Below, piece after piece: positions 54,541 to 64,000 of a DNA stretch of 64,000 nucleotides. A program made the translations under genes and the position numbers. The stretch is from contig NW_026570409.1 of the NCBI RefSeq assembly GCF_019649055.1, positions 62,001-126,000 of the forward strand. The letters are read 5' to 3'. The DNA comes from Paramacrobiotus metropolitanus. Its lineage: Eukaryota > Tardigrada > Eutardigrada > Parachela > Macrobiotidae. The stretch's first letter is position 1; the number at the start of each line of letters is the position of its first letter. The notes under the pieces were generated by a model. That model did no database searches. It was not told the DNA's origin and worked only from the letters and a program-made list of their open reading frames with translations.

Positions 54541-57500
54541 CACGGCATTTGCAGGAGGATCCACTGCGGCCAGCGAAGTTGAAACCAGCGAAGTTAAACA
54601 TCAACGATTAACGCAAGAGAGCTCAAATGGCAAAACTGGAATGATTCAGGCAGTTGAGATTTAAGAATCTGTCAGACGTTACGGAACTAGATAGCGCCCG
54701 TGTGCAAACAGGCAGAGCGGAAGCAAAATAGGTCAAGCAGACGGCAGCGACGTCTGGAAGAGCTGGGCGGCCAAACAGCGGCCACCTGGAATTTAACATC
54801 AATTAGCGCGCAAATTGTCCTTCAACTCCGCTTGCATATAGACTATAGAGTCAATTTGGTGGGTGCACGGCGTGCGATTTGTTGAATAACTCACAAGAAA
54901 TTCTGCTAAACCACTTATACGTGTCTACTTTTATTACTTACTTACGTAGACGATGGTGGAAAACTATCAACACGACTGTAATAAAATTGACGAGTGTCGG
55001 ACATTAAGGGCGGTTGTTGCGGTGGCAGGCGTTCTCCATGGTGGACCGCAACGAGGAAGCGGTTACGTATGCTTATAAGAACACGTACGCAGTAAGCACA
55101 AAAACTTCATTCAATATTTCGCCCAGCGATTCGATTTATTAATTGCAAGGATAACAGTCATAACAGTGCCGTTCTCTTGCCTTTACGATGTGCATGTTTT
55201 CTTGGTTTTACACCCGACTTATATTTTGTGATTCGAATGATGATCCACGTTCTCCATGCTATGCACGGGCCGCCTAGACAGCTGTCGCCAGACGGAATCC
55301 AAAGCCCACTTCATTTGGAAGGCACAAATTGGAAATAAAATTTATACTTCCAAATAAAGTGGTGTTTGGGACCGTTGTACCACCGTTGTAGGTAAACGCT
55401 CAGTCTCTACGCGGCGCTCTGTCGCGGCGACGTCGTTGCATAATGATACGATGCCTTCTCAGTTCGGTTCACCGTTCAATTGTTAAGGCGGCCCCATAGT
55501 CAACCGTTTTCTGAGACGGAGAAAAGGTTTCTCGACGGGATGGTACTGACGGAGTTTTCGTGGTCACGGATTTCCCGCGACACGGTCACTCCGACTTCCC
55601 GTCCCGCCGTTGTGTCCGAAAGTTGTGTTCCTCATAGTTGTCCGTGCTTCGGCTATATTCTTTTGACAGGAAGTAGGCAACCGCCCGTTGCAACGGTTGG
55701 AAGTCACCGCCCAGGGCGGTTGAAGGCTGCATTATGGCAAGCCGGCATTAGGCTTATGGCAAGCCGAGTATTATCGTACGTATTATTAATTTGGTAACAA
55801 GTAATTATGCACTTTTTACTGTACTCGTATAATTTGTCAAATCTGAGAAACTAAATTTTTCATAAACTTTCAGTTTGGCAATCTACCCACTCACGGTAAT
55901 TTTTGGCACAAAATACCTCACTAGTAGCTTTCCATATTAAATTTTATTGTTATCCCAAAATGCCTTGCAATGTTTCACACAGCTGCTCTGAATTCCGAGT
56001 TATTCGGTATTAATTTTTTTATACTGCTAATATTTGACGAGGCATTTTGCTACAATTTAATAAGCCGATGTAAAACTTACGTAAACTTTCCAAACGGCCC
56101 ACAGATGGAAAACCATATATAATATGCACTACAAATTTACAAATATGGAAAAAAGTACGTACAGATGTAATTATTTTAGTAATTAAAATGTCTGTTTAAC
56201 AAAAAGGGGGTTGTGTAAGAGTGCATTTATCATTTATGTAATAATTGGTACATATGTATAGGTACATGATATAAGTGTATTAATAATCGGGGCGTCCAGG
56301 TGGACACACTGGGCAGTGGCCGCTTGGGCAAACGTATGTATGATTGGGTGAAAAAAAACGGAGACTGTATTAGGGAGGAGCCATCCTCTCCTACACCGAA
56401 GTCGTCGAAACCACGAATTTCGACGTTTCGGTTTCAACACGACCATGCCCCCTCAATGGTAAAAATGGGACGGAGAGTCATCCGTAAGAATGGGACGGAG
56501 AGTCGGGGAATGGTGTCCTCATAGTTATTCGAAATTTGGACACCTTTTAGTCGAAACTGCCGTTTTCGGTGAACTGTGAGGCAGCCTTTACAGTAAGTGT
56601 TCGATTTTGTTGGTAATTAATTTCGATATAATATATCTGCAGCAGTACTGAACAGCAAGTTACCGTACTTCTACGTTGAAGCGTTTTCCAGTTTTCATTA
56701 CAACATTTGTTTTTTCTGAAAACTGACTCAAGATGGACGATCTACACACTAATGGCTCTCGAACGATATGTGGACGCATATGAGTTTGGCGTAGTGCAGC
56801 AGGTCTTTTTCCGTCTTTGCTTGATAAGCCGGTCGGTTTCAGCTGACAAGGAAAACCAGCGCTTTCCCAACAATTCTTGGTAATAGTGTACATTTCTTTA
56901 TGCCGCGCCCATCGTCCCTTGGTTGACTTATTGCAAGATAACCCGTGGTGTCCATTAGTTTCAACTTGCTTACCGATAACAGACTTAATTAGGCCGGTTT
57001 AAATACTTAATAACCATGGCTAAGATGTTGTACTAAAAAACAGGTTTGAATTACGCAGATCAGTTCCTGAACTTTAGATACTACTTGATAGACTTATTTT
57101 CGCCAAACTATCTGTAGCTTGTGGATTTCACGAGAATGACATGTGCGGGGTGTCAGTTCCCTCTTTTCTTCGCTAAGTACGGTAAAGCGATTATCGCAGG
57201 TATTTGCAAGAAAAAACAAAACAAATAGTCTGTCTGAAATAGCAACCTACCGACCTCCGGATGCCGGTAATATTTGCCGGTGTCAATCAGTAGATGTACT
57301 CGTACTACCGTTTCTGGCCGGCGGTGGAACTAATCGTAAGGAAAAAGCGCCGCGCTAACGGCACAGCTATAAAAGTCTGTAAATCGAGTCTTCTAGATGC
57401 AAACAACCCATTGTGTGAATATTTTTTGTCAGCTGTTTTAGTGCGATAAACAGGTGAAAATAGCCAAAGGAGGTGTGCAAAGGGTGTGACAAACTGACAA

Positions 57501-57908
57501 TAGCCAAGAGGCGGTGTAAAAAATATTTTAAAAAAGGTGGTGCGAGGCGGTGGGAATAGCCACACCTAAAAAGACAAACCAAAACGGCTTTTCTCAATAT
57601 CCAGTTCAGCATGTCCGGAATCAAGGTCGCATAATTTTGATTGGGAAAACGATGTGCTGGCGCAGTGCCCATGCACAAAACACTGCCGGGAAATCGGAAA
57701 CTGCAAGGTGACTTTAAAAATAGTGAGAGTATTCAACACCGGTTGCATATACAGAGTACGTACTACGTACAGGAAAAATCAAATCAAGCAGGTAGTCAGT
57801 TTTTAACCGAACATTGTACATGGACGATCTGGCCGAAGTCCTTCCTCCTGTGAGGAGACAAGCGGCTCATGTACAGCGACAAAGTCTTTCAAGGATTTTC
57901 AACGTATT
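54541..57908. other. Long gap without a supported gene
   Basis: Frames at 55480-55797, 56300-56524, 56660-56893 and 57143-57678 were read in full and show no motif or splice structure. TGGCAAGCCG is tandemly repeated near 55735-55765, and GGGACGGAGAGTC occurs twice near 56465-56505. An AT-rich tract spans 55800-56250. Confidence 0.5.
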
Positions 57909-57980
57909 GCGCCGTGGTGCAGTGGTACTGCCTACGCTGATCTTACGACGTAGCCGGGCTTCGATGCCCCCATCGGTGCA
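57909..57980 (+). other. tRNA-like sequence, second copy
   Basis: GCGCCGT pairs at six of seven positions with TCGGTGC. A box-like GTGGTGCAGTGGTACTGCC, a CTACG/CGTAG stem with a long loop containing GATCTTAC, and GGGCTTCGATGCCC as a T arm follow. The arrangement is shared with 11680-11750 (minus). It is probably a SINE head or tRNA pseudogene family. Confidence 0.4.
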
Positions 57981-58521
57981 TTTTTCGGCCGTTTCTCGGT
58001 TTCCCTCGGATGGCGCCCTGCTGAGACTCCTAAGCAATGTCAGTAACACTGGCTGCAGCAGGCTGATGCAACGCGCTAGACACTGCCTGCCGGAGACGCT
58101 ATGATCAAAACGGACGTAGTGGTGGTCGGGGGCTCTGAGGCGTCAGATAAATGCAGCAAACTGACGACAAAAGACAGCCCATACGGAAACACACCCGGCG
58201 TTGATCGTCTCCAAGACTAAAACGCCAGCATGCGTTCGGCCGTCTTAATCAATGAATGGCCAGGCCTTTCCTTTAACCCCAAGACCCCGTACTGGGCGTT
58301 GGCCAAGCCGGTGCACAATAGTAAATCAAACCAAAAATTGGTATAAAGTTAACCAAAAAAAGATTTCCAATATCTCGGTTTTAATGGAGTTCTGGCTACT
58401 GAGAGTGTAGAGTGATAATAAGTAATAATAATAATGAAAAATGCAATAAACGTACGAATGGCTGAACCAACCAGCAGTCTAATGAAGGGACCCCTTCAAG
58501 GCGCCTCTCCCGTTATCGATC
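57981..58521. other. Gap downstream of the unit-2 unknown gene
   Basis: No gene or repeat is evident. The minus-strand gene terminates at its right edge. Confidence 0.5.
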
Positions 58522-59528
58522 CTACGTTCGCCAGTAGCGCCACAGGACCGACTGTGTTCGCAGCACCTTTTCACTGTCCCGGTATCGCAGCACGGAATGA
58601 GCCGGCCTTGGCTTGTCTTCCGTACGAGTGCGATAATCCTCTTCCCAGTAGCAATACACATCCTCGAACAACCTGCTCAGATTCACCGTGAACTGCCGGG
58701 ACGACCCGTCGGGATACTGCAGCTCCAGCGGCAACTGCAACGGCTGCATGTAGTTACTGCCGTCGGCGTGGTGCTTGGCCACCAGATCAATGTCGAAGAC
58801 GCGCCGGAGATCCTCCCGCGACATGGCCTGAACGTCGTCATTGCACAGCCGGACACAGTCGACCTCCAGGCCCCGTGACCTTTCGATCTCCGCCGCCGCA
58901 CTGTCCTGGTGGCTGGCGCGAGGGAACGCGACGCGGCGAAACAGATACAGTGTCGCCCAGAAGGGGTCGTCGTCCCGCACCCGGGGACTGACGTGGACGG
59001 ACAGACAGTACTGGACTTGGGTGCTCGGACCGAGGATGTCGGCGATCTGGATGAACGCCTGCAGGAGGGATTCGTTGCGGTAGGACACGCGGCCGGCGAT
59101 GGGTGTCTTGGGACTCGGGGGTTTATTCGTGGGACGGAAGGGCGTGAACGAGTAGGCCACGAGTTCGCACACCAGATAATACACGGTGCCGCCGCCCAGG
59201 CGGTCAGCCACGTCCAGCGCCACCAACGCCAGCATAGGAATTGCAGCGTACGCATCGTCTTCCATTGCGCGCGTAAAGGCCGTCAACAGCGACCCGGTCA
59301 CGCCGCCGGAGACCCCGCTGCCCAGCCGGGCCACCGCGTACACCCAGTGGGCGTGCACGAAGACGCGGCATTTCCCGCGGTAGTACTCCGGGTAGCGTTG
59401 CCAGTCGGAGGCGGGGTAGTCGCGGTGCCGGCCCACCGCGAAGGTCACGGTGGGGTCGAAGCGGCCGCTGCGGGTCAGCAGAGCCAGGGCGTCCAGGTCG
59501 CGGATCAGGGCCGGAGTCTCACTGATTT
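58522..59528 (-). CDS. Terminal exon of the unit-2 unknown gene
   Basis: 335 codons open from CTACAG/AAATCAG. It includes TFAVGRHRDYPASDW, VHAHWVYAVARLGS, ALDVADRLGGGTVY, VSYRNESLLQAF, ADILGPSTQVQYCL, DDPFWATLYLFRRVA, EIERSRGLEVD, MSREDLRRVFDIDLV, NYMQPLQLPLELQYPDGSSR and a diverged tail. Compared with 41024-41952 it has an insertion of about 15 residues (FRPTNKPPSPKTPI) near the middle. It is clearly coding-like and uninterrupted. Function unknown. Confidence 0.65.
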
Positions 59529-60816
59529 CTGTAGATACGCCGGACGAAGCTCGGGATTATGAAAATTTTCTCATGTTTTCTAATGTTTCCTTAGGTTTCT
59601 TAGATTTCTTAGATTTCTCACATACTGACCTGTAGTCTCGAAGAATTCCCCCTGCAGACCGGCGAGGACACGAGCCGCCAGCGATATCGTCGCATCCAGC
59701 GTCGAGAGGAAGTCGGACACGTCCGACTGCAACACACACGCATGACGCTGTTTATATTGACCGAACCGGCTTCCTATTGCTTACTGTATCGCGTGTCTGC
59801 AGCCGAGCCAACAGCGGCGTGAGGATGCCATCCAACTCCGAGTGCAGCTGCTGCGGAAGGATGTGCCGCAGGAAACGCTGGAGAATGTCCGCCGCGTCCA
59901 CCACGATGCGTTTATCTTCTTCGCGGCACCGCTGCAGCGCGTCTGTCGCTGTTGGGGACAGTTCCCCCGGGGCGGTCAGCGTGGCCGACAGGACCTGAAT
60001 GCGCGAGCGCTGGTCCATTAAAATCAGCTGGCACACCGACGCACACTGCACGCGCAGCCGCGTGGATAGCGCAACCACCCGCGGGGGCTGGCTTAACTGC
60101 CGCAGCCCCTCGCGCACCGCGGCGTCGGCCGTTGTCGTTGCACACTGCAGTGTCTCCATAAATTCGTCCATCGGGCCCAACTCGGCGGTCTGATGAGCGG
60201 CTTCATCTTCCGCAGTGCTATCTACAACATGCGCACCATACGTTCAAACGGAAGCATCTACGTTTTGCGAACGTGCACTGGAGATCTTTGGCTATTTAGC
60301 AGGCTAGAGTTTCGTTCGTTATCGGAATTAACCAGACTACAATGTATGACTACAAAACTAGTCGGTGGTTCAAGAAATTGCAGAGCTAGTCTGCCCAATG
60401 CCATAATGAAATCCGCAAACAGGGCGCAACCGCAACACATCCAGTGCACATACAGCGCCAGCACAGGGTTCGAACCGAGATGCGCTGGTTTGCGCACAAT
60501 GTGTTCAACTAGGATCAACCCACCTGTTCTGGGCGGCAAGAGGCTGTCCAGTTTGGCCTTCAACTCGTCCACTTTCTATGCAACAGTTACTGCGCTGGTT
60601 ACAGCAAAAGAGTGACTGAATCATACACACACAATCCCCAGGGATGTACCTACGCAGTATTTACTGAACCTGTGCGCAGTAGTGCAGCGAAGCCCTAGCC
60701 TTCGCAGCGGGGCTGCGAAGGTGAATGCGACGGCTACGGCCCATGATTCTGCGCAGCCCACTGGCCATGCTGCACGTCCCAACCCCGCGGGCGGGCCCCA
60801 TGCACGCCGACAACAT
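58522..60816 (-). CDS. Unknown multi-exon gene, unit-2 copy (best preserved)
   Basis: Exons on the minus strand: 60670-60816 (ATG, then LSACMGPARGVGTCS..., Arg-rich), 60524-60575 (KVDELKAKLDSLLPPRT), 59785-60189 (helical; LSTRLRVQCASVCQLILMDQ), 59630-59726 (SDVSDFLSTLDATISLAARV then QGEFFETT) and 58522-59528. Splice phases agree from 59785 onward: ACA/GTAAGC, TTGCAG, ACAG/GTCAG, CTACAG. Between 60524-60575 and 59785-60189 the phases differ by one base, so either a splice site is misplaced or there is an indel. The protein would be around 535 residues with no membrane segment. The acid-poor start may be an organelle presequence. No domain is recognised. The paralogue is 41024-45859. Confidence 0.5.
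59785..60189 (-). CDS. Internal exon of the unit-2 unknown gene
   Basis: Exactly 135 codons between CTCATCAG and ACA/GTAAGC, forming a helical segment related to 43794-44209. The next exon (59630-59726) continues in phase. Confidence 0.55.
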
Positions 60817-61968
60817 TGGCTGTCCGTTGTGGTCTCTGCCCGCACACAGGATCACATCTGGCTCTACTCTAGTGAGCTCTGCGCAAAGCACACTTCAAGA
60901 GGCACATAATCTTCCAAGAGGAAGCCCAAGCAAACCCCCCTGTGTCATGTAGGTACAGTAATCATCACAGCGCCCAGCGCTAGCGACACAAATTCCGCAC
61001 TATCCAGATGTTCCTCCGTGGCTAACAAAACGGGTCACTTTCAGAGGCACTGCATTCCCGTCAAGAAAACTCCCAATCAAGAAAAGGCAGATTAGCAGAT
61101 AGCACTAGGAACAACCACAAGAAAACCTGTTGGAGCGTTAAATTTTGCAAAAGAGTGAAAAGACTCTGAAAAAATTTTCCAAAGCGCGCAGAACATGCGC
61201 GTCAGAGCGAGAGCACTAGCAGGCTGTGTGAAAAATTAATCTCCTACGTAAACGCGCCCTGGATGCAGCGCGCCACGGATAGTGTCAGTCACCATGGCAG
61301 CCGCCCGGAGCGTCTCACATCTTCAAATTTATTCCTTACGATTAGTATCATTCCTTGATACAGTTGAAATTTCAATTTTTCCTTTGATTGTTTTATTCTG
61401 AGGGGTGCTCGTTGTTGTACATTTGGAACTACTAAATTTATCAACGTCGAAATTTATGCATTTCCAATATCAAGAGCCAGTTACACTTCAACAAAACCAC
61501 ATTTTCCACAGTACCAATAACAGCGGCATTGCCTCTTTGAATTGCTAAAGAAATATTCTGCCTTAAAAGTTAGAAGCTCCTTAATTGTACGGTTTGCCAG
61601 TTGCGTGTAGTTCCAACTTCCATGTACTTAATAAACGGAAGTTGACACAAATTGCTTCATAGAATTTGTAATAGATTGTTTAATAAATCTCACGCAACGC
61701 AAACTCCACAGTTCATCCCTAAGAAAACACCCATAACGAAAGCAAAATGACAAAAAAATTAAATTTCGGCCATTGATCATATCGGACAAATTCTCCAACG
61801 TGTCAGCGATAAATTAACAGGTTTGGAAAGCTTTAAAATCACACGAAAAGCAATACTTCAAAGCCGAGCGAGTACATTCTATGCGAGATTAACAGGGGAA
61901 AATAAATAAATTAAATAAAATCTAGGGGAAAATAGAGAGCTGTTTGATCGAGAAAAAATTGATCTGTC
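60817..61968. other. Upstream region of the unit-2 gene and end of the duplication
   Basis: Diverged similarity to 45860-48010, including the CACGCAACGC and GGACAAATTCTC landmarks at 61690-61800. No intact gene. The TTAA hairpin copy of unit 1 (46611-47297) has no counterpart here. Confidence 0.5.
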
Positions 61969-63910
61969 TTAAGATGTCGTCGTGTTGGACGGCGTGTCGG
62001 GGTCGAGTAGATCGTGGGGCGCCTGCAGTTTCGTGGGGAAGAGCTCGAGGAGGCGGAGGATGCCGCCGTTGGTCCAGCCGAAACCCTCCTGGACCAGGTA
62101 CTCCCCGCCGCTCCCGTACCGTCCCACCGTCCGCGCGTCATACTGCACAACCAACAATTTCACATCAAATAATTACATTTACAAATAATTAACCACTAGT
62201 TTATTTATTATTCAGTTCCCGAGCTGAACTAATTTACTAACAATTATTTTAAACCAATTTACCAATTAAATTGAATTTATTAAGAATTCTTTCTACTAAT
62301 TAACAACTGTCGGTCAATTCCTCCAACCAGGATAGCCAAAAATAGACACATAATTATATTTGATAATAAATAACTGCCATTCGATTTATCAACTGTTAAA
62401 TTGATTTTTAGTTATTTTATTAGCATTTTTTGATTAATTAACAATCAAGCATCGGTAAATTCCGATAAACCGGGTTATTGATAATTATTTTACTAATTAA
62501 CAACTGTCGGTAAATTCCTCCAACCATGACTGTCAAAAATAAATAAATCTAATTAATAATAAATAACTCCCAATTAGTTTATTGATTATTAAAATTAATA
62601 GATTTTTGGTTGGTTTGTTATTCTTTTTTTTGCTAATTTATAATTAAGCGAATTCGGTAAAATTCGTGTATATCGTGATTAGCGGGAGAAAAAGGCAGCT
62701 GACCTTTTCGTAGATGTGGCTGCTGTTCAAATAGCCGATATGCACCACGGAGATCCACTTTTGCGCCCATTCCAACGCCACCTGCTCCAGCTCGGGATTC
62801 TCGTTGAACGCTACGACGAAGTGTCAAGGACCATTGCTGGCTGATTTTTCATTGATTCAGTCTTTTACTTATTCCATTTTTTTTATCATTTAAATTTAAT
62901 CAAATTTTCTGCAGAATTTATTTCAATTCATAAAATATTAAATCGGACGGCTCAATTACTTTCAATTTGTGCGGCGGTTATTATTATTTACTTTATTTGC
63001 GCATTTGTCTTATTCTATTGCTTAATTGATTTTTTAAATGAAATACATAATCATAAATAATAATTTTAATTTAATTTGTTGTCATATTATATTGTCAAGC
63101 CTAAATGGCCTAATTGAATTTTAATCTTGTCGATAAACACATCCGTTACCTTCGATCATCATGAGCTGCAGCGGCGGCCAGGCGTTGGGGAAATCCCACT
63201 GGCAGTGCCGACCGGATGATTCGTTCAGCGAGACGGGATGCCCGCCCGGAAATGACGTCACTTTCACCATCTACCGGCACCGCATGCATTAATATTTTAT
63301 ACATTTATTTTAATCAAGTGAACTGATAAAAAAAGAATATGTGTAGGCAATTAAACATAAAAACAAATAACAAGAAAAAAGTAGTAAAAAAATAATTTAA
63401 AAAAATAAAAAATATAATAATGAAAAATAATAAAAAAATAAGATTAAAAAACAATAATAAAAAACAATTAATAACTGGGAAATGATAATTGTACAGTTAC
63501 GGTAAACAAAAAATTAACTGCTAATATTGTTCAATCATTTTATTTTAATGGTAACCGGCAACTTGACATGAAATGTTTTTTAGATCTCGATAACTACACG
63601 GTCAAATCGTCTGAAACTGGACATTTAATTAATTGATAATAAATGAACTGGTTAGCCAGCGCCGACGGACTCACGTCGGCCGACTGCAGGACATTCTGCA
63701 TAAACGCCGCGTTGGTGATGCTGATGGTTTCGCCGTCGCAGCGCGCGAACAACGGCACCAGATTCGACAGGTAGAAGGCCTCCCGTTGCCGGCCCAATTT
63801 CAGATCGTAATCGCGCCACATTTGATGCTCGTCGCTCCAGAACACCGCGTGGATCCCGTCGCCGCGGCGCAACGCGATCCGCATGTATTTCTCGCTGTTC
63901 TCACTGTCGC
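61969..63910 (-). CDS. Trehalase (GH37), 3' four exons; 5' half outside the window
   Basis: Trehalase hydrolyses trehalose to two glucoses. Exons on the minus strand: 63675-63910 (YMRIALRRGDGIHAVFW, MWRDYDLKLGRQ, FYLSNLVPLFARC; donor GTGAGT), 63150-63270 (VTSFPGGHP; signature QWDFPNAWPPLQLMMIE), 62704-62810 (AFNENPELEQVALEWAQKW, NSSHIYEK) and 61969-62142 (YDARTVGRYGSGGEYLVQ, EGFGWTNGGILRLLELFP; stop TAA). All junction phases agree. QWDFPNAWPP and the glycine-rich GSGGEY..QEGFGWTNG block are hallmark trehalase motifs. The first signature (PGGRF...WDxY) and the WDFSSRW segment would lie in exons beyond 64000. The tail after the last motif is short with no membrane segment, so a soluble or secreted form is likely. 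The gene lies just past the tandem duplication. Confidence 0.9.
62143..62703 (-). other. AT-rich trehalase intron
   Basis: Between the last two trehalase exons. It contains a diverged internal duplication (AACTGTCGGT(C/A)AATTCCTCCAACCA at about 62305 and 62500). Confidence 0.6.
62811..63674 (-). other. Two AT-rich trehalase introns flanking exon 63150-63270
   Basis: 62811-63149 and 63271-63674 are very AT-rich (AATAAAAA runs near 63360-63470) and contain no other feature. Confidence 0.6.
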
Positions 63911-64000
63911 CTGCCGTACAAATATACAAATTAATTCAGGAAAAATAACTAAAATAAAAAAATTTATATAAATTAAGAAATAAATAAAAAAATTATTTAT

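Noticed and set aside
58841-59562. 217-codon plus-strand frame opposite the unit-2 terminal exon
   Set aside because: Antisense of the conserved minus-strand exon, with no counterpart of similar length in unit 1.
60440-60540. GGGTTCGAACC resembling a tRNA B box
   Set aside because: No acceptor stem or A box could be fitted around it; it lies in the intron between the first two exons of the unit-2 gene.
1-64000. CRISPR arrays, bacterial operons or phage genome
   Set aside because: No spaced identical repeats, no ribosome-binding sites and no operon structure; the tail collar domain occurs in a spliced eukaryotic context.

Overview
The window looks like nuclear DNA of an invertebrate animal. 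The genes are split by short introns: 77 bases in the Ig-like gene, a few hundred in the trehalase gene. Coding DNA is sparse, and eukaryotic transposons are abundant: pogo/Tigger, DIRS-type, non-LTR elements with restriction-like endonucleases, TTAA and TA hairpin elements, and a miniature LTR element. Nothing looks prokaryotic except one protein with a phage-type tail collar domain, which occurs in an animal-style context after a splice acceptor. I cannot name the species; a small aquatic or moss-dwelling ecdysozoan such as a tardigrade is only a guess.

Left part (0-16 kb): a complete intronless, divergent TATA-binding-protein-like gene (88-627); a young miniature LTR element with a 5-base target duplication (3385-4404); an open 124-codon frame (4682-5056) that aligns with the arms of a TTAA hairpin transposon found at least six times in the window; a LINE ORF1 relic (7683-8262); a 179-base TA hairpin element (10280-10458); and a run of simple arrays built on TTTCT words (9.8, 12.2-12.9 and 14.7-15.5 kb).

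Middle part (16-36 kb): a secreted-type two-domain Ig-like gene (16149-17059); a complete but frameshifted Tigger-like transposon with perfect 77-base inverted ends (17840-20627); an unrecognised decayed gene (22.9-23.6 kb); a 4.8-kb element with 170-190-base ends made of hairpin arrays, carrying a Ulp1-tail/PHD-like exon (24134-28895); a DIRS-type gag/RT/RNase H relic (29.9-32.0 kb, minus); an R2-like endonuclease fragment (32969-33793, minus); and the tail-collar gene (33933-34908).

Right part (36-64 kb): this is organised as a direct tandem duplication of a unit of about 12-13 kb. Each unit holds retroelement tails, then an Ig-like pseudogene on the plus strand, then a multi-exon gene of unknown function on the minus strand. 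Unit 1 is about 36.2-48.0 kb and unit 2 about 48.3-61.9 kb. The unit-2 copy of the unknown gene (58522-60816) looks the better preserved; in unit 1 a TTAA hairpin element sits at the end of one exon. Unit 2 also carries a second DIRS fragment (RNase H plus tyrosine recombinase) that truncates its Ig-like pseudogene. The right edge contains the 3' exons of a trehalase gene (61969-63910, minus), whose 5' half lies outside the window.

All exon boundaries were placed by eye from splice consensus and from comparison between the paralogous copies. No database search was possible, so family names rest on recalled motifs.
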